A DNA stretch of 60,759 nt, taken from NCBI GenBank assembly GCA_944371325.1, contig CALVXO010000007.1:1-60759 (forward strand), written 5' to 3'. Made by a program: the position numbers and the translations under genes. Positions 25,168 to 34,871 of the stretch are shown one piece after another. Every line of letters starts with the position of its first letter. Position 1 is the stretch's first letter. The notes below the pieces were generated by a model, which saw only the letters and a program-made list of their open reading frames with translations, did no database searches and was not told the origin of the DNA. Source of the stretch: an uncultured Bacilli bacterium. Lineage in GTDB: Bacteria; Bacillota_I; Bacilli_A; RF39; UBA660.

Positions 25168-25654
25168 TTATTAAAACCTCATCTAAAGTTAGTCTTGGTC
25201 TTGCAAGTGGATTCTCATTTTTTACGCCTATTGCAATAGCGGATACTAATTCATAATCTACATTAACCAATTCTTTAACATAATCATCTATTTTTTTAAT
25301 ATATCCAATCCATAAAGTACCAAATCCCATACTTTCTGCTTCTAACAAAATATTTTCAATAGCCGCTCCAATAGATAAATGATTAAAATATTCATTATTT
25401 ACATTGTAAACTAATATTAAATAAGGGACTGTTTTAATAACTTCAGCAGTTTTATTTGGACCATAATTTTCTACCATTTTGTCACTTATTTTATCTTTAA
25501 TATCGTTATTTGCTATAACAAATCGCCATGGTTGATTATTTTTAGCTGATGGGGCTTTGATACCAGCATTTATAATATCTAATATTACCTTTTTATCAAT
25601 ATTATCTTCTTTGTAATTTCTAATACTTCTTCTATTTTCTATTTCTTTTAACAT
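25157..25654 (-). CDS. Nitroreductase family protein
   Basis: 165 residues with the flavin-binding nitroreductase signature RRSIRNYKEDNI at 8-19 and APSAKNNQPWRFVI at about 34-47, plus MGFGTLWIGYI near 110-120. Such FMN enzymes reduce nitro or quinone compounds with NAD(P)H; the natural substrate is not known. The ATG has AAGGAGG with 6-base spacing. It overlaps the AI-2E transporter gene by 23 bases. Confidence 0.9.
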   Translation of the reverse strand: MLKEIENRRSIRNYKEDNIDKKVILDIINAGIKAPSAKNNQPWRFVIANNDIKDKISDKMVENYGPNKTAEVIKTVPYLILVYNVNNEYFNHLSIGAAIENILLEAESMGFGTLWIGYIKKIDDYVKELVNVDYELVSAIAIGVKNENPLARPRLTLDEVLINED

Positions 25655-26678
25655 TTATTTCCTCCTTATAAAATTTTAATGAATTTAAAATTATAATTGA
25701 AAGTGGTAATGCAATAATAATACCAATAAATCCAAATAAAATACCACCACCAAAAACAGCAGCTATAACTATAATTGGATGAACTTGATTACTCTTACCA
25801 TATACTAACGGATTTAAAATATAAGAATCTATTGTAGACGATATAAGAGTTGCTATAATAACACTTATACCTAATGAAGTGCTTAAAGTAAACCCAGTTA
25901 TAACACCAATAACTTGAACAAATATTCCACCAAAATAAGGTACAAAATTACCTAAAGCAGACAATATTCCTAACAATAAAGCATTAGGATGACCAATTAT
26001 ATAATAAATTAAAGTATATTCAAAAAAACTTATAAAAACAATTGTTAAAAATCCTTTAATATAATTTTTTATTTCATGATCCAATAAAGAAATGTAACGA
26101 TACAATTTATCTGATTTACTTAATAAATATTTTTTTATTCCTTCCCTTATTTTATCCATATCAATTAAAAAATATACAAAAGAGGCTAAAGCAATAAAAA
26201 TATTTGATATTACATTTATTGAAGTATTAATTGTCTTAACTGCACCATCAGATACATATTTACCGACATTACTGATTATTTCATTAAATGTTTTAATTAA
26301 AGTATCACCCAAACTACCTAAATCAATATTAAAATTAGTTGTTACATCTTTAATAAATATAATTAACGAATCAATTAAACTAACTATTTGAGTTGAAAGT
26401 AAAGGTATTAATAATATAATTATTGTTACTAATATAGCAATTAAAGTAAATAATATGATACCTACTCCTAAACTTTTAGGTATCTTTTTATCTTTTAATA
26501 TTTCTAAAATTGGATATAAAGCATAAGCAATAACAAATCCAGCAAATAAAGGCAATACTATTTTTAGTATTTTATCTAATATTCCTAACCATAAAGGACT
26601 TGCCTGATAAACAAAAAAACAAATTACAGCTATTAAAGCAATATTAATCAATTTAAAATCTAATTTATTTTTTATCAT
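25632..26678 (-). CDS. AI-2E family transporter (UPF0118)
   Basis: 348 residues, about seven or eight membrane helices: two pairs at the N-terminus (to about 95), a soluble-looking stretch (about 110-200) and four C-terminal helices with LSALGNFVPYFGGIFVQVIG and HPIIVIAAVFGGGILFGFIGI, both diagnostic. Members range from AI-2 exporters to sodium-proton antiporters, so the substrate is open. It overlaps dtd by 4 bases. Confidence 0.92.
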   Translation of the reverse strand: MIKNKLDFKLINIALIAVICFFVYQASPLWLGILDKILKIVLPLFAGFVIAYALYPILEILKDKKIPKSLGVGIILFTLIAILVTIIILLIPLLSTQIVSLIDSLIIFIKDVTTNFNIDLGSLGDTLIKTFNEIISNVGKYVSDGAVKTINTSINVISNIFIALASFVYFLIDMDKIREGIKKYLLSKSDKLYRYISLLDHEIKNYIKGFLTIVFISFFEYTLIYYIIGHPNALLLGILSALGNFVPYFGGIFVQVIGVITGFTLSTSLGISVIIATLISSTIDSYILNPLVYGKSNQVHPIIVIAAVFGGGILFGFIGIIIALPLSIIILNSLKFYKEEINVKRNRK

Positions 26679-27121
26679 AAAGTCTCACTTTCTAATATGA
26701 TAGTAACTGGTCCATCATTATTAATTTCAACTAACATATCTGCTTGAAAAATACCAGTTTCTAAATTAACATCATATTTTTTTATTTCTTCATTAAATAA
26801 TTCATATAATTTTCTAGCATCATCTGCTTTCATAGAATTAATATAACTAGGTCGATTTCCTTTTTTACAATCAGCATATAAAGTAAATTGCGAAACTGAT
26901 AATATTTCTCCTTTTACATCTAAAATTGATTTATTCATAATATGATTTTCATCATCAAAAATCCTCAAATTAACTAATTTTTTAGTTAATTTTTTTATAT
27001 CTTCAATAGTATCAGTGTGAGTAAAACCAACTAAAACAACTAAACCATTATTTATCTTGCCAACTATTTTATTATCAACTACTACTTTAGATTGTTTGCT
27101 TCTTTGAACAACCAATTTCAT
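26675..27121 (-). CDS. dtd: D-aminoacyl-tRNA deacylase
   Basis: 148 residues, complete Dtd. It frees tRNA from D-amino acids and glycine mischarging. Catalytic motif SQFTLYAD (about 78-85) and the cross-subunit NDGPVTI motif near the C-terminus (Gly-cis-Pro) are both present. The normal neighbour of rel in Firmicutes; it overlaps rel by 4 bases. Confidence 0.97.
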   Translation of the reverse strand: MKLVVQRSKQSKVVVDNKIVGKINNGLVVLVGFTHTDTIEDIKKLTKKLVNLRIFDDENHIMNKSILDVKGEILSVSQFTLYADCKKGNRPSYINSMKADDARKLYELFNEEIKKYDVNLETGIFQADMLVEINNDGPVTIILESETL

Positions 27122-29256
27122 TTGATTAACCTTTCTACTGATAAAACATTAGGAATCATATTTAAATCATTCATGTATTTAGTTAATTTTTCTTTATTTT
27201 CAACTAAAACAGTAATTTGATAAATATAATCATCTCCATGAGATAATGATTTAATACTTTCAATTGTTATATCACTATTTGATGTCTTAGCAACAATATT
27301 CATTAATATATTATTATCTAATGATTTTATTAATAAACTAGTTGGATATTTTTTATTAGTATCATTCCACTCTACATCGATTAATCTTTCATTTAATTCA
27401 CTAACATTTGGGCATACCATTCTATGAACTGTTATACCATTTCCCTTAGTAATATATCCTACTATTCTATCTCCTTTTATTGGTTTACAACATGAAGCAA
27501 TATTTACTTTTATATTATCTATTCCACTAACTATAATATCATTTTTTATAGTTGGTAATACTACTTCTTTATCTTTTGTTTTATTTAATATAATTTCTTC
27601 TTTAGTTATATTTTCTTCAGTAATTACATTAACAACTTGTGCAGCAGTATATTTATTATTACCAATATTTATATATAATTCATTGATATCCGCACATTTT
27701 AATTCTTCTAATACCTTATCAATATTTTCCATAAAAATAGTATTAGATATTTTTCTTTTTCTTAACTCTTTATTTAATAAATCTTCACCCTTATTATAGT
27801 TATCTTCTTTAATTGTTTTATTAAAGAAAGCCTTAATTTTATTTTTAGCTTGTGATGTTTTTACAAAGTTTAACCATTCTTGACTAGGTGTAGAACTTTT
27901 ATTAGTATTTATTTTTACAATATCATTATCTTTTAATTTATAATCAAGTGGTACGATATTATTATTTACAATAGCCCCTACTGTTGTATCTCCTACTTTA
28001 GAGTGAACACGATACGCAAAATCAATTGGTGTTGATCCATTAGGTAACTCTATAACATCGCCCATAGGTGTAAATACATATATAGTATCTTTTAAAACAT
28101 CTTCTTTAACAGAATCAACAAAATGTTCTTCACTTTCTTCATTTTTAAGTTCCATAATTACCCTAAAAAATTGTAATTTTTGTTCCATCTCACTTTGCAT
28201 ATTAGATTTTCCTTCTTTATATGACCAGTGAGAAGCGATACCACATTCAGCAACTTTATCCATTTCATATGTTCTTATTTGAATTTCAAATAATTGACCT
28301 TCAACACCAAATACTGTTGTGTGTAATGATTGATACATATTTGTTTTAGGCATAGCAACATAATCTTTAAATCTTTTAGGAATTGGTCTAAATTTAGAAT
28401 GAATTAATCCTAAAACTTGATAACACTCTGCTTCAGTATCCACAAAAACTCTTAGAGCTAATAAATCATATATTTCATTAAAAGACTTACCTTTATCTAA
28501 TTTTTTATAAATACTATAAATACTTTTACTTCTACCTTTTATTTCATGTTTGATATTGTGTTCATTTAATAATTTAGAAACACTATCCATCATTTCAACA
28601 ATATAATTATCACGTTCCACTTTAGTTTTATTTAATTTTTCTACTATTTGATAATATACATCTGGTTTCAAATATCTTAAAGATAAATCTTCTAATTCTG
28701 ATTTTATTGTGTTAATACCTAATCTATGAGCTATTGGAGTAAATATATCTAATGTTTCTTTAGCATTTGCTTTTTGTCTTTTTTCTGATAAAGCCCATAA
28801 TGTACGCATATTATGAAGACGATCTGCTAATTTTAAAATAATTACTCTTACATCTTCTGTCATACCTACTAATATTTTTCTTTGATTAGCAATTAATGCT
28901 TCGGTATCACCACTAAAATTTAATCTATTAATTTTAGTTATACTTTCAACTAATTTAGCAACTTCTTCTCCAAATAAACTTTCTATTTCCTCTTTTTTTA
29001 CATCACAATCTTCAATTGTATCATGCAAAAGTGCTGCCTCAATAGTTTTGCTATCAGCATGAATCTCACTTAATATATAGGCAACATTCAAAGGATGAAT
29101 AATGTAATCATCTCCACTATTTCTCTTTTGACCTAAATGTTTGGCATTAGCAAATTCGTATGCTTTTTTTATTTCATTAATTTCATCATCAATTTTAATA
29201 TACTTTTTTAATTTTTCTTCTAATTGTTCATAACTATTTATTTTTGTTACTTTCAT
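27118..29256 (-). CDS. rel: Bifunctional (p)ppGpp synthase/hydrolase
   Basis: 712 residues. HD hydrolase domain (about 25-180; ALLHDTIED intact), synthetase domain with YQSLHTTVFG (about 300), TGS domain (about 385-450, VFTPMGDVIELPNG), helical and zinc-finger segment with SCCKPIKGD (about 585), and C-terminal ACT domain. Both catalytic halves look intact, as in the single Rel of most Firmicutes. It controls the stringent response. It follows the ComN-like gene by 4 bases. Confidence 0.97.
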   Translation of the reverse strand: MKVTKINSYEQLEEKLKKYIKIDDEINEIKKAYEFANAKHLGQKRNSGDDYIIHPLNVAYILSEIHADSKTIEAALLHDTIEDCDVKKEEIESLFGEEVAKLVESITKINRLNFSGDTEALIANQRKILVGMTEDVRVIILKLADRLHNMRTLWALSEKRQKANAKETLDIFTPIAHRLGINTIKSELEDLSLRYLKPDVYYQIVEKLNKTKVERDNYIVEMMDSVSKLLNEHNIKHEIKGRSKSIYSIYKKLDKGKSFNEIYDLLALRVFVDTEAECYQVLGLIHSKFRPIPKRFKDYVAMPKTNMYQSLHTTVFGVEGQLFEIQIRTYEMDKVAECGIASHWSYKEGKSNMQSEMEQKLQFFRVIMELKNEESEEHFVDSVKEDVLKDTIYVFTPMGDVIELPNGSTPIDFAYRVHSKVGDTTVGAIVNNNIVPLDYKLKDNDIVKINTNKSSTPSQEWLNFVKTSQAKNKIKAFFNKTIKEDNYNKGEDLLNKELRKRKISNTIFMENIDKVLEELKCADINELYINIGNNKYTAAQVVNVITEENITKEEIILNKTKDKEVVLPTIKNDIIVSGIDNIKVNIASCCKPIKGDRIVGYITKGNGITVHRMVCPNVSELNERLIDVEWNDTNKKYPTSLLIKSLDNNILMNIVAKTSNSDITIESIKSLSHGDDYIYQITVLVENKEKLTKYMNDLNMIPNVLSVERLIK

Positions 29257-29260
29257 ACCA

Positions 29261-29536
29261 TCACTCTTCTTTAAAATATATTTCTCTATTTTTTAAATTT
29301 AACTTTTGTTTTAAATAATCATCAATCAATAAATCATCAACATTTAAAACATCGCTTACCATTTCACATAATGATAATCCCTTAGCTTTTTTCCATTTTA
29401 CTTCTTTTAAATAATTCCAAATATCTTCTATTTTAATATATTTAAAACCACTTCTATTCATTTCATTTTTTTTAGTTATTAAAGCTGGCTTTAATCTATT
29501 ATATAATTCTTCTAAACTATTAAATTCTACTTCCAT
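29261..29536 (-). CDS. ComN-like post-transcriptional regulator
   Basis: 91 residues, matching the small helical family called post-transcriptional regulator (ComN): LEELYNRLKPALITKKNEM, then YIKIEDIWNYLKEVKW and a C-terminal LSLCEMVSDVLNVDD segment. In Bacillus subtilis ComN affects localisation of comE mRNA. Its position directly before rel is common in related genomes. The ATG at 29536 lies 13-14 bases after AAGGA, a loose spacing. Confidence 0.8.
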   Translation of the reverse strand: MEVEFNSLEELYNRLKPALITKKNEMNRSGFKYIKIEDIWNYLKEVKWKKAKGLSLCEMVSDVLNVDDLLIDDYLKQKLNLKNREIYFKEE

Positions 29537-29573
29537 TTTTACTCACATTCCTTTTTATTTTAAATATTTTTAT

Positions 29574-30440
29574 CTATAACGCCATTTTATGAGAAACAAA
29601 ACCATTTGTTTTTAAAATATCATTATGAGTCATTGTTAGAAAACTATCTAACTCATTTATCCAATCTTTCATTGTCATTATTTTTTTCTTTAAAGCATTA
29701 ATTTCAGCAACATCAAGATATGCAGAAACCAATCTATTTAAAATATTTAATTCTTCTAAGGACAAATAATTTTTAGCAATTTCTGTTTCTTTTTTTGTTG
29801 GCATAGTACCTTTAAAATTTGTTAACCCAATATTTTCTTTTCTTGAATCAACTCTATTATAAACTATTTCTGCTGCGGTATTATTAGATACAGCATAATG
29901 CATTTTATTTTGTATAGTTTTAAAAAAATTTATTGTTATTTTTTCATCTGGATTATAATCTATAGAAGTAGCATATATATCTAAAATTTTTCTCCAAAAA
30001 ACTTTTTCACTAGATCTTATATCTCTTATTTTTTCTAATAATTCTTCAAAATAAGGATCTTTACCATTATTTTTAAAACGTTCTACATTTATATTGTAGC
30101 CTTTTTTTAAATATTCTTTTAATAATTCGTTAGCCCATATTCTAAATTCAGTTCCCCGATTTGATTTAACACGAAAACCAATAGCAATTATCATATCTAA
30201 ATTATAATAGTTAGTTGGTTTTGTAGAAAATTCGGTATTTCCGAATTTTCTCATAGTATTTTCTAGTTTTAGTTCATTTTCAGCATAAATATTTTTTATA
30301 TGTTCATTTATTGTTGATTTAGATTTCTTATATAATTTACTAATTTGTTCTTGATTCATCCAAATGTCTTCTTCTTGCAAAAAAACTTTAACTTTTACGT
30401 CATTATCATCTTTATATATTACAAATGTATTATCTTGCAT
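29574..30440 (-). CDS. RhuM family protein, C-terminus short
   Basis: 288 residues with the RhuM order: an N-terminal DNA-binding-like part with WMNQEQISKLYKKSKSTINEHIKNI, then YNLDMIIAIGFRVKSNRGTEFR (the Bro/RhuM block) and a C-terminal helical TMKDWINELDSFLTMTHNDIL. Relatives usually run some 40 residues beyond SHKMAL; here a stop follows at once. RhuM is often encoded on islands and linked to toxin or defence-like functions, but its activity is unknown. It stands between the rel operon and the flippase gene. Confidence 0.8.
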   Translation of the reverse strand: MQDNTFVIYKDDNDVKVKVFLQEEDIWMNQEQISKLYKKSKSTINEHIKNIYAENELKLENTMRKFGNTEFSTKPTNYYNLDMIIAIGFRVKSNRGTEFRIWANELLKEYLKKGYNINVERFKNNGKDPYFEELLEKIRDIRSSEKVFWRKILDIYATSIDYNPDEKITINFFKTIQNKMHYAVSNNTAAEIVYNRVDSRKENIGLTNFKGTMPTKKETEIAKNYLSLEELNILNRLVSAYLDVAEINALKKKIMTMKDWINELDSFLTMTHNDILKTNGFVSHKMAL

Positions 30441-30555
30441 ACAACTACCAACTCCTTTTTATAATTATTAAATATTAATTATTTTTTTATTGTCTTATTT
30501 CAAAAAACTTATACATATATTATATAAGAAAAATCAATATTTTTAAAGGTGATTT

Positions 30556-31845
30556 ATGAAAAAAAATAAATTTATTATATCAACTATTATTTTGATTATT
30601 GGTGGGTTTATAACAAAGATATTAAGTATGGTTATTAAAATAGTCATGACTAGATTAGTTGGTACTGAAGGTATTGGATTATATATGTTAGTTAATCCTA
30701 CTTTTATGTTATTTATAGCAATATGTACTTTAGGATTACCAACAGCAATATCAAAATTAGTCTCTGAAGATAAAAGAAATAATAAAAAATTAGTTTTTTC
30801 TAGTTTATTTTTAATATTGATTATTAATGTTTTTGTTATGCTTTTTATATTTTTATCGGCTAAATTTATTTCAAATAATTTGTTACACGAAAATAGAACT
30901 TATTATTCTATAATAGCTATTGCTTTAGTATTACCATTTATATCAATATCTGGAATATTAAGAGGATATTTTTTTGGTAAGCAAAGAATGTTTCCTCATG
31001 TTCTATCTAATGTTTTAGAAGATGTAACAAGATTAATTAGTATAGTTTTATTTACGCCTTTCTTTTTACTCAAAGGATTAGAATTCGCAGTTGCATTTTT
31101 AATTTTATCAAATATTATAAGTGAATTAACTTCAATATTTATATTATTTTTCTTCTTACCTAAAAATTTTAAATTATATAAAAAAGATATTACTCCTTCA
31201 TTAAGTAATATCAAAGACATATTGGAAATAAGTCTACCAACAACTGGATCTCGATTAATAGGAACAATTGGAATGTTTTTTGAGCCTATTATTTTAACTT
31301 ATTTTTTAATTAAATCAGGTTTTTCAAATCAATATATTTTAAATGAATATGGTATTTTAAACGGATATGTAATGCCATTAATATTACTTCCTTCTTTTTT
31401 TACAGGAGCCATATCACAAGCATTATTACCTATTGTAAGTAATGGATACGCTAATAAACATTACAAATATACTAAAAATAAAATTAAACAAGCTATATTT
31501 ATTTCTTTATTAATTGGTATTCCTGCTACTATAATATTTGTTTTAATACCTGAAATACCTTTAAAATTAATATTTAATACTAACCAAGGTATTACTTATA
31601 TTAAAGTATTAGCTCCTATTTGCCTATTACATTACATTCAGTCACCATTAACAACATCGCTACAAGCGATGGGGAAAAGTAATAGTGCAATGTTTGGAAC
31701 ATTAATAGGTATGATATTAAGAACTATAGTTTTAATAATTTGTTGTTTATTTAAATTAGGAATTTATAGTTTAATAATAGCAAGTTGTATTAATATTTTA
31801 TATGTTACAATTCATCATATAATAAAAGTTAAACAATTAATTTAA
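30556..31845 (+). CDS. Polysaccharide flippase, SpoVB/MurJ-like
   Basis: 429 residues, about 12 membrane helices, MOP superfamily. It opens with GGFITKILSMVIKIVMTRLVGTEG, typical of the SpoVB/YtgP branch, and has SGILRGYFFGKQRM and LPTTGSRLIGTIGMFFEPI. Expected to move undecaprenyl-linked saccharides such as lipid II or polysaccharide units across the membrane. It is shorter than the usual 500-plus residues, so the last helix pair is lacking. AAAGGTG precedes the ATG. Monocistronic, convergent with metG. Confidence 0.88.
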   Translation: MKKNKFIISTIILIIGGFITKILSMVIKIVMTRLVGTEGIGLYMLVNPTFMLFIAICTLGLPTAISKLVSEDKRNNKKLVFSSLFLILIINVFVMLFIFLSAKFISNNLLHENRTYYSIIAIALVLPFISISGILRGYFFGKQRMFPHVLSNVLEDVTRLISIVLFTPFFLLKGLEFAVAFLILSNIISELTSIFILFFFLPKNFKLYKKDITPSLSNIKDILEISLPTTGSRLIGTIGMFFEPIILTYFLIKSGFSNQYILNEYGILNGYVMPLILLPSFFTGAISQALLPIVSNGYANKHYKYTKNKIKQAIFISLLIGIPATIIFVLIPEIPLKLIFNTNQGITYIKVLAPICLLHYIQSPLTTSLQAMGKSNSAMFGTLIGMILRTIVLIICCLFKLGIYSLIIASCINILYVTIHHIIKVKQLI

Positions 31846-31849
31846 AATA

Positions 31850-31892
31850 AAAAACCTGAATAATTATTAATTTATTTATCAAGTTTTTATTT
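31850..31892. terminator. Shared terminator between flippase and metG
   Basis: AAAAAACCTGAATAA and TTTATCAAGTTTTTA pair imperfectly around an AT loop, giving T runs on both strands between the convergent stops. Confidence 0.5.
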
Positions 31893-33487
31893 TAATCAAT
31901 TCTATTAAATAATAACTCAATATTATTTATTTTCATATCACTATTTAATTTATATTCTTCCCATTTAAATGGATCTAATGACAACATATTTTTTATTTTA
32001 TCAGCACTACTAGGTATAAATGGATTTAATAAGTTAGATAAGTTAGCCATAATATAAACACATGTATATGTAGTTTCATTAAATGCATTAACATCTTCTT
32101 TAACTTGAATCCAAGGTTGTCTTTCATCATAATATTTATTACCTAAAGATGCATATTCAACAATTTTATTTAAAGCTTCTTTTAACTCACCATCAGCAAT
32201 TAATTTTCCAACTTCTTCATATATTGCTTTAGTTCGAGCCATTATATCAACATCTATTTCTGCTTTTTTAATAACACCATCAAATTTTTTGTTAATAAAT
32301 GATAAGTTACGATTAATAAAATTACCAATTACTCCTACTAAGAATTTATTGTGAGCTAAAATTAAATCATCACTTGAAAAATTAACATCTTTTTTTTCAG
32401 GTCCGTTAAATATCATATAGAATCTAACAGTATCTTTATTGTAAGTACTTGCTAATTCGTCCATAGTAACTAAATTACCTTTAGATTTACTCATTTTTTC
32501 ATCGTTCATATTAACATATTCACATGAAATAATTTTTTTAGGTAATTGATATTTTGGATTTATAGCTGATAATAAAGCAGGATAAATAATAGTATGAAAT
32601 GTGATATTATCCTTACCATGAACAAAATAAGTAGTTAATTCTTTATGATCTGTTACAAATGATTCAAAATCAATATCTCTATCTTTACATACTTTCATAG
32701 TGGCTGTTAAATATCCTAATACTGCTTCAATCCAAACGTAGATTTTTTTATCTTCATACCCTTCAACAGGAACGTCTACTCCCCATGTTAATTGTCTAGT
32801 AGTAGCTCGATCAATTAAACCTAAGTTTAAATATTTTTTTGTTTCATTATAAGCATTTTTACGCCAATCTTCTTTATGTGATTCAACATATTCATTTAAT
32901 ATATCTTGAAACGCAGATAATTTAAAATATAAATGTTTATTTTTTTTAACTATTGTACTAGTTCCGCATAACTTACATTTTTTATCTTTTAATTCTTTTG
33001 GATTAATAGGACTTAAACAATCATCACATTGTTCTCCCATTGCATTTCCTCCACAATGAGGACATGTTCCAATTATTTCTCTGTCAGATAAATATTCATT
33101 ACACTTAGGACAAAAATCTTGTTCTTCTTCTTTTTCATAAATATATCCATTATCTAAAATAATTTTATAAAATTCTTGAACTTGTTTTTTATGTTCATTT
33201 GTCATTGTAGCTGTATAAAAATCATAAGAAAAATCTAAAGATTTAAAAGAATTATTAAATTCATTATGATATTTATTAGCTATGTCTATAGGATTTATTC
33301 CTTCTTTTTTTGCTCTTACAGTAATAGGTGTTCCATGACAATCAGTACCTGATACATATATAACTCTATTACCACAACCTCTATGATATCTTGCTATTAC
33401 ATCGCCAGGAAGTAACGCTGCTAAATGACCAATATGTAATGAGTTATTAGCATAAGGCCAAGCTCCACCTATTAATATATCTTTCAT
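31892..33487 (-). CDS. metG: Methionyl-tRNA synthetase
   Basis: 531 residues, class I synthetase. HIGH-type LHIGHLA at about 17-23, the full double zinc knuckle (CPKC, CPHC, CDDC, CKLC at about 125-180), the anticodon-domain start and KMSKSKGN near 335. The C-terminal EMAP-like tRNA-binding domain is absent, as in many small genomes. It overlaps the AAA ATPase gene by 4 bases (ATGA). No T-box leader was seen. Confidence 0.97.
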   Translation of the reverse strand: MKDILIGGAWPYANNSLHIGHLAALLPGDVIARYHRGCGNRVIYVSGTDCHGTPITVRAKKEGINPIDIANKYHNEFNNSFKSLDFSYDFYTATMTNEHKKQVQEFYKIILDNGYIYEKEEEQDFCPKCNEYLSDREIIGTCPHCGGNAMGEQCDDCLSPINPKELKDKKCKLCGTSTIVKKNKHLYFKLSAFQDILNEYVESHKEDWRKNAYNETKKYLNLGLIDRATTRQLTWGVDVPVEGYEDKKIYVWIEAVLGYLTATMKVCKDRDIDFESFVTDHKELTTYFVHGKDNITFHTIIYPALLSAINPKYQLPKKIISCEYVNMNDEKMSKSKGNLVTMDELASTYNKDTVRFYMIFNGPEKKDVNFSSDDLILAHNKFLVGVIGNFINRNLSFINKKFDGVIKKAEIDVDIMARTKAIYEEVGKLIADGELKEALNKIVEYASLGNKYYDERQPWIQVKEDVNAFNETTYTCVYIMANLSNLLNPFIPSSADKIKNMLSLDPFKWEEYKLNSDMKINNIELLFNRID

Positions 33488-34797
33488 ATCTCATCTCCTA
33501 TATCTAAATTTATACAAAATACTGCATATAATGGAACAGCTTTTATATTGTTTTTAAACCCAAAATTTTTGCTTGATATTCTAATTGCATATTTAGGATT
33601 ATATTCATTTATATAATTAGTTAAACTTCTAGATTTAACATGATTACTAGTCTTTACTTCAACTGGTATAATGTTTCCTTTTTTTGTTTGTATAACAAAA
33701 TCTATTTCTGATTGATAATCATTTTGCCAATAATTTAAATTTAAATCATTGTATTTAAAGCAAGAAGCAACATAATTTTCTGTTAACATACCAATCATTA
33801 ATTCATTACCAATTTCTTGATTTTTTATTAAATAGAGTGGAAATTTGGACAAATTAGTTAATAATCCAACATCGTTCATATATAACTTAAACGAATCTAA
33901 TTGTTCATACATCTTTAAAGGAACACCAATGTTTGTTTTATAACATTTATTAGCCACACCAGAATTAACTAGCCAATCTATTGCATAGCCAAATATCGTA
34001 CTAGTGCCACCTTTTTGAATTAATTTATATTGAAATTTTTTATTATCTTTAGCTAATTGAGCAGGAATTGATTCAAATGCTGCTAATATTTTGTTAGCAT
34101 CTTGATATGTAGTATATTTAGTAATATCATTTTTATATGATTCTAATATTTTTGTTTGAATATCAATAGCATCAATTAATGAATTAGATTTAGTATATTC
34201 AAATACTACTTCTGGCATACCACCGATAGCTAAATAATCACTATACAAATCTAAAGATTTTTCATGTAATAATTTAGATAATTTAGTGTTAGTAGTATAA
34301 GATTTTTTTATTTCTTCAATTAACAAATCATTATTTGTTGCCATTAAAAATTCTTCAAAATCTAAAGGATATATATTTAATATATCAACTTTACCAACAG
34401 GAAAAGAATAATTTTCTCTTTTAATATGAACACCTAATAAACTACCAGCTCCAATTACATAATAATTAGGTGCATCTTCATAAAAATACTTTAAAGATGT
34501 TAATGCTCTAGGATTTTGTTGAATTTCATCAAAAAATATTAAAGTATTTTCCGTAATTTTTTTATTAAAAAATACTTCTAATTGTTTAATAATATTATTA
34601 GGCTCGATATTTTCATTAATTATATTATTTATTATTTCATTTGTTTCAAAATTAACATAAATCATATCATCAAATAATTTACCAAATTCCTTTACTAAAT
34701 AAGTTTTTCCAACTTGTCTAGCTCCATATAATAATAATGGTTTACGATTTTGATTATTTTTCCATGCTATTAACTTATCCATTGCCTTTCGTTTCAT
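33484..34797 (-). CDS. AAA ATPase with DUF4143
   Basis: About 437-441 residues. N-terminal AAA_14 domain with Walker A YGARQVGKT (about 29-37) and Walker B TLIFFDEIQQ, then a DUF4143 C-terminal half carrying an endonuclease-like EIDFVIQTKKGNIIPVEVK motif (E..D..EVK). Starts are possible at 34809 and 34797 (MKRKAM); the latter follows GGTGATAC less tightly, so the start is tentative. The family is abundant in gut bacteria, often in scattered copies, and its function is unknown. It has its own promoter at 34842-34814 and sits as an insert between leuS and metG. Confidence 0.85.
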   Translation of the reverse strand: MKRKAMDKLIAWKNNQNRKPLLLYGARQVGKTYLVKEFGKLFDDMIYVNFETNEIINNIINENIEPNNIIKQLEVFFNKKITENTLIFFDEIQQNPRALTSLKYFYEDAPNYYVIGAGSLLGVHIKRENYSFPVGKVDILNIYPLDFEEFLMATNNDLLIEEIKKSYTTNTKLSKLLHEKSLDLYSDYLAIGGMPEVVFEYTKSNSLIDAIDIQTKILESYKNDITKYTTYQDANKILAAFESIPAQLAKDNKKFQYKLIQKGGTSTIFGYAIDWLVNSGVANKCYKTNIGVPLKMYEQLDSFKLYMNDVGLLTNLSKFPLYLIKNQEIGNELMIGMLTENYVASCFKYNDLNLNYWQNDYQSEIDFVIQTKKGNIIPVEVKTSNHVKSRSLTNYINEYNPKYAIRISSKNFGFKNNIKAVPLYAVFCINLDIGDEI

Positions 34798-34813
34798 AAG
34801 TATCACCATTTAA

Positions 34814-34842
34814 AATATAACATATAACTCCAAAAAAGTCAA
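34814..34842 (-). promoter_or_regulatory. Promoter of the AAA/DUF4143 gene
   Basis: Minus strand TTGACT (34842-34837), 17 bases, TATATT (34819-34814). The -35 lies in the loop and the spacer in the distal arm of the leuS hairpin. Confidence 0.65.
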
Positions 34843-34869
34843 TAAATAATCGATTAATTTGGAGTTATA
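34823..34869 (-). terminator. Perfect 12-bp inverted repeat after leuS
   Basis: TATAACTCCAAA (34823-34834) and TTTGGAGTTATA (34858-34869), loop of 23 bases. It starts 3 bases after the leuS stop, so it probably ends or protects the leuS transcript, though no long T run follows. Confidence 0.5.
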
Positions 34870-34871
34870 AC

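Noticed and set aside
34810..34871. T-box or riboswitch for leuS/metG
   Set aside because: No T-box consensus, specifier loop or antiterminator is visible before leuS or metG; the hairpin lies after leuS.
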